A stretch of DNA of 64,000 nucleotides, from contig NZ_SJPV01000002.1 of NCBI RefSeq assembly GCF_007860135.1, positions 62,001 through 126,000 of the forward strand, read 5' to 3'. The stretch comes from Novipirellula artificiosorum (GTDB lineage Bacteria; Planctomycetota; Planctomycetia; Pirellulales; Pirellulaceae). This document shows positions 61,891 through 64,000 of the stretch, piece by piece (the stretch's first letter is position 1; every line of letters begins with the position of its first letter). Below the pieces are notes generated by a model, which did not search any database, was not told the DNA's origin, and was given only the letters and a program-made list of their open reading frames with translations. The translations under genes were made by a program, and so were the position numbers.

Positions 61891-62928
61891 ATGCAGAAAA
61901 GACGATTGGGCAGCAGTGCGATTTACGTGACCGAACTTTGCATGGGAACCATGACGTTCGGAGGTCAGTGTGACGAAAAAACCAGTCACGCGATCTGTGA
62001 TCTGGCTGTCGAATCCGGAATCGATTTCTTTGACACCGCGGAAATCTATCCGGTTCCGCCATACAAAGATACCGTCGGATTGACGGAGGAAATCTTCGGT
62101 CGTTGGTTGAGTAGCCGTCCGCGTGATTCGATTGTCGTCGCAACCAAGGTCACGGGGCCGTCCCATGGTTGGTTCTGCGCACCGGTTCGACACGGCAAAG
62201 CAGCTCTCGATCGACGCCAAATCATTGCTGCTTGCGAGGATTCACTCCGCCGCCTCGGTACCGATTACATCGATTTGTACCAAACGCACTGGCCCGATCA
62301 TGGCTTGCCGTATGAGGAGGTCTTGGCGGCGTTGAACGAATTGCGTGATTCGGGGAAAGTGCGGACGATCGGGTGTAGCAACGAGACGAGTTGGGGGGTG
62401 ATGAAAAGTTTGTGGGCGGCGGATGTTCATGGACTCGACCGCTATGAAACGGTTCAAAACAATTTCAGTTTGATCAACCGGCGCTGTGAGAGTGAGCTGG
62501 CGCAAGTGTTGCGGCGCGAAAAGATGAGTTTGCTGCCCTATTCACCACTCGGTGGAGGCGTGTTAACGGGAAAGTACAACCAATCGCTGCCACCGGGAGC
62601 CCGGTTTACTGACTATTTGACCACCGGCAAAGCGCGTCAAAAGAAGATGGCTCAGAGATTTGTGAACGAGCGTTCGGTCGAAACCGCACGCCGGCTCGGT
62701 GAAATCGCTGATTCGATGGGAACGAGCGTGACGGCATTGTCGCTGGCATGGAGTCGCCAGCACGACTTTGTCGCATCGACCATCCTCGGAGCGACCAGCA
62801 CTGATCAATTGCGGGAATCGCTGGAATCACGTGATTTGATCTTGGATACGGAAACCCTCGCTCGAATCGATCAGATCGATGTCGAAATCCCAACGCCAAT
62901 GACCGAAGACGGATTACGACGGTTGTAG
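61891..62928 (+). CDS. Aldo/keto reductase
   Basis: 345 aa, Tas/YghZ-like branch. Catalytic tetrad: Asp in FFDTAEIYPVP, Tyr of the same motif, Lys in IVVATKVTG and His in DLYQTHWPDHG. NADP-binding ending: STILGATSTDQLRESLES. It reduces carbonyls with NADPH; the substrate is unknown. A 24-codon ORF (61814-61888) ends 2 nt before its ATG and could be a leader, although it may be chance. Gene order opposite an EboD-like cyclase is suggestive of shared sugar chemistry only. Confidence 0.92.
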   Translation: MQKRRLGSSAIYVTELCMGTMTFGGQCDEKTSHAICDLAVESGIDFFDTAEIYPVPPYKDTVGLTEEIFGRWLSSRPRDSIVVATKVTGPSHGWFCAPVRHGKAALDRRQIIAACEDSLRRLGTDYIDLYQTHWPDHGLPYEEVLAALNELRDSGKVRTIGCSNETSWGVMKSLWAADVHGLDRYETVQNNFSLINRRCESELAQVLRREKMSLLPYSPLGGGVLTGKYNQSLPPGARFTDYLTTGKARQKKMAQRFVNERSVETARRLGEIADSMGTSVTALSLAWSRQHDFVASTILGATSTDQLRESLESRDLILDTETLARIDQIDVEIPTPMTEDGLRRL

Positions 62929-63016
62929 CGATTGTTGGATTGCCAAGCCGAAAATAGTTGAGTGCATCTTGGCGATTTTTCGGCGCCACCCCAAAAGGCG
63001 AACTATTTTGGGGTCT

Positions 63017-63625
63017 ATGAAGTACTCTGTTTTCGTCTTGCTGAGTCTTGTTGTGGCGTCGGTCAGTTTGGGGGCCGATTGGTTGACGCTGCCGAGCACG
63101 TACACTCACGACCCCGTCACGCTTGTCCGTACGACTCAGTACGAGCCGATCACTGCACCGACGACCGCAGTGGTCGCTGATTTCCAAACCAGCGGCTATA
63201 CGCATATGCGGAGTTCGCTGAACTATGGCCAATCGGCTGACAATTACCACCGCGTTGAATCGTGGGGGCCTCCGGTGCGACCGTATGGTGAGTGGCGATT
63301 TCCCTATCGCCCTTACAGTGCTCCCTATGCAGCTTGGGGCGCACCCCTTGCAGGGATGAACCTCGGTCCGAATTTCTATGGTCGCGGTCTCGGTAATTCT
63401 GCTCTTCCGGTTCCCGAGCAGGTGAGGCCACCGATGGGGAGGGTTCCAGCGGGGCCCCAACGTCCCGCTCGAGCAGGAGAGGGGGGCGATTGGCCGAGTG
63501 ATCGGCGCGGCGGAAATCAATCGCCTTATGATGCCGGTTCTTTGAACCCGTATCCCTTTGGACCGGGGACACCTTACCCCTCTGCGCCTTACTACGACGG
63601 GTACTATCCGAACTATCGCCCATAG
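63017..63625 (+). CDS. Exported Tyr/Pro/Gly-rich protein
   Basis: 202 aa from ATG 63017, chosen for the signal peptide MKYSVFVLLSLVVASVSLGA; the upstream extension to 62969 is basic. The mature part is rich in Tyr, Pro, Gly and Arg (PYGEWRFPYRPYSAPYAAWG, NPYPFGPGTPYPSAPYYDGY), with no domain. Such low-complexity exported proteins are frequent in planctomycetes. No function is claimed. Confidence 0.68.
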   Translation: MKYSVFVLLSLVVASVSLGADWLTLPSTYTHDPVTLVRTTQYEPITAPTTAVVADFQTSGYTHMRSSLNYGQSADNYHRVESWGPPVRPYGEWRFPYRPYSAPYAAWGAPLAGMNLGPNFYGRGLGNSALPVPEQVRPPMGRVPAGPQRPARAGEGGDWPSDRRGGNQSPYDAGSLNPYPFGPGTPYPSAPYYDGYYPNYRP

Positions 63626-63729
63626 CGAATGATCGCCATTCGCTTGTCTCTTGCGATCCGAGCAAGGTGCGGTTAGAACAACCGGGCGTGGTTTGAAACC
63701 GAGTCCGAAACCCTGATGGGCGAATCTTC

Positions 63730-64000
63730 ATGTCTTTCGATTGGCGTTTGTTTGGTAGAGCGTCGGCGCACCCATTGCGTTGGCTGACGATTGTTGTTTT
63801 CGGGGTCACGTGTCTGGCAGGCATGGGTGTAACGGGCCTTGTCCATGCTCAGATGATTGTCGGACACCGAGGGGCATCGGAGGACGCGCCCGAAAACACG
63901 GTTGCGGCGTTCCAGTTGGCATGGGAACAACAAGCAGACGGGATCGAAGGCGATTTCTATTTAGCGTCCGACTCTGAGATCGTGTGCATCCACGACAAGA
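63730..64000 (+). CDS. Glycerophosphodiester phosphodiesterase family protein, truncated by window end
   Basis: Only the first 90 codons lie in the window. A membrane or signal segment ([20 protein letters not shown]) is followed by the GDPD start: [20 protein letters not shown] (metal/catalytic His-Arg) and [20 protein letters not shown] (Glu-x-Asp and His). It hydrolyses glycerophosphodiesters or related lipids' head groups, extracytoplasmically if exported. Confidence 0.88.
   Translation, partial: MSFDWRLFGRASAHPLRWLTIVVFGVTCLAGMGVTGLVHAQMIVGHRGASEDAPENTVAAFQLAWEQQADGIEGDFYLASDSEIVCIHDK

Noticed and set aside
1..64000. Phage, integrative element, CRISPR or defence island
   Set aside because: No integrase, transposase, cas, restriction or toxin-antitoxin gene was recognised; the YhaON-like pair is better read as DNA repair.

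Overview
The window looks like chromosomal DNA from a planctomycete of the Rhodopirellula/Pirellulaceae type. Four things point there: a YTV-repeat, cysteine-rich exported protein of the kind known from the Rhodopirellula cell wall; a TIGR03009-type planctomycete exported protein; DUF1573, MJ0042 zinc-ribbon and VWA/amidotransferase-like membrane proteins; and loosely packed, moderately GC-rich DNA with many intergenic repeats. No phage, conjugative element, intact transposase, rRNA operon or CRISPR array is visible. About 51 protein genes are supported, plus one tRNA-Asn(GTT). Two genes are cut by the window edges: a membrane protein at the left and a GDPD-family phosphodiesterase at the right.

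Layout. 0-4 kb: a SpoIIM-family membrane protein with a membrane partner, a STAS/RsbW-like partner-switching pair with a possible 26-codon leader ORF, and tRNA-Asn. 4-13 kb: a large YTV/Cys-repeat exported protein, DUF1573 protein, TrmL divergent from a zinc-ribbon membrane protein, an HD phosphohydrolase overlapping NagB, and a CCEPV-repeat exported protein. 12.5-14 kb is a gene-free, repeat-rich gap. 14-21 kb: a YhaO/SbcD-like protein whose metal-binding motifs look eroded, its large YhaN/SbcC-like ATPase, and a TIGR03009 exported protein. 21-24.5 kb: parAB and a DNase I-fold protein with altered metal ligands. 24.5-32 kb: VWA membrane protein, CPBP protease, a tsaD-mqnB-mqnD operon (futalosine route to menaquinone) and rpmA. 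32-41 kb: Sfp-type PPTase, TerB-like protein, PP2C phosphatase, a CinA homologue without an amidase site, GlgX and PurM. 41-48 kb: two S41 processing proteases flanking a GH10 xylanase. 47-51 kb: glycosyltransferase, methyltransferase and a polytopic membrane protein (envelope glycan assembly). 50.7-53.4 kb: a DUF368 (PopT-type) protein divergent from UppP, followed by a LexA with altered autoproteolysis residues. 53.5-64 kb: Gfo/Idh oxidoreductase, RDD protein, a membrane-fusion protein plus MacB-type permease without an ATPase, small exported proteins, an EboD-like sugar-phosphate cyclase, an aldo/keto reductase, a Tyr/Pro-rich exported protein and GDPD.

Themes. Envelope biology dominates: exported repeat proteins, undecaprenyl-phosphate recycling, processing proteases and glycan enzymes. 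Four recognisable enzymes (MPE, EEP nuclease, CinA, LexA) have lost or changed residues that are catalytic in their families. A dispersed element of about 240-290 bp with terminal inverted repeats sits in several intergenic gaps and generates many spurious ORFs. I found no clear new defence or biosynthetic system. The strongest candidates for novelty are the PopT/UppP locus, the apparently nuclease-dead SbcCD-like pair and the atypical LexA.
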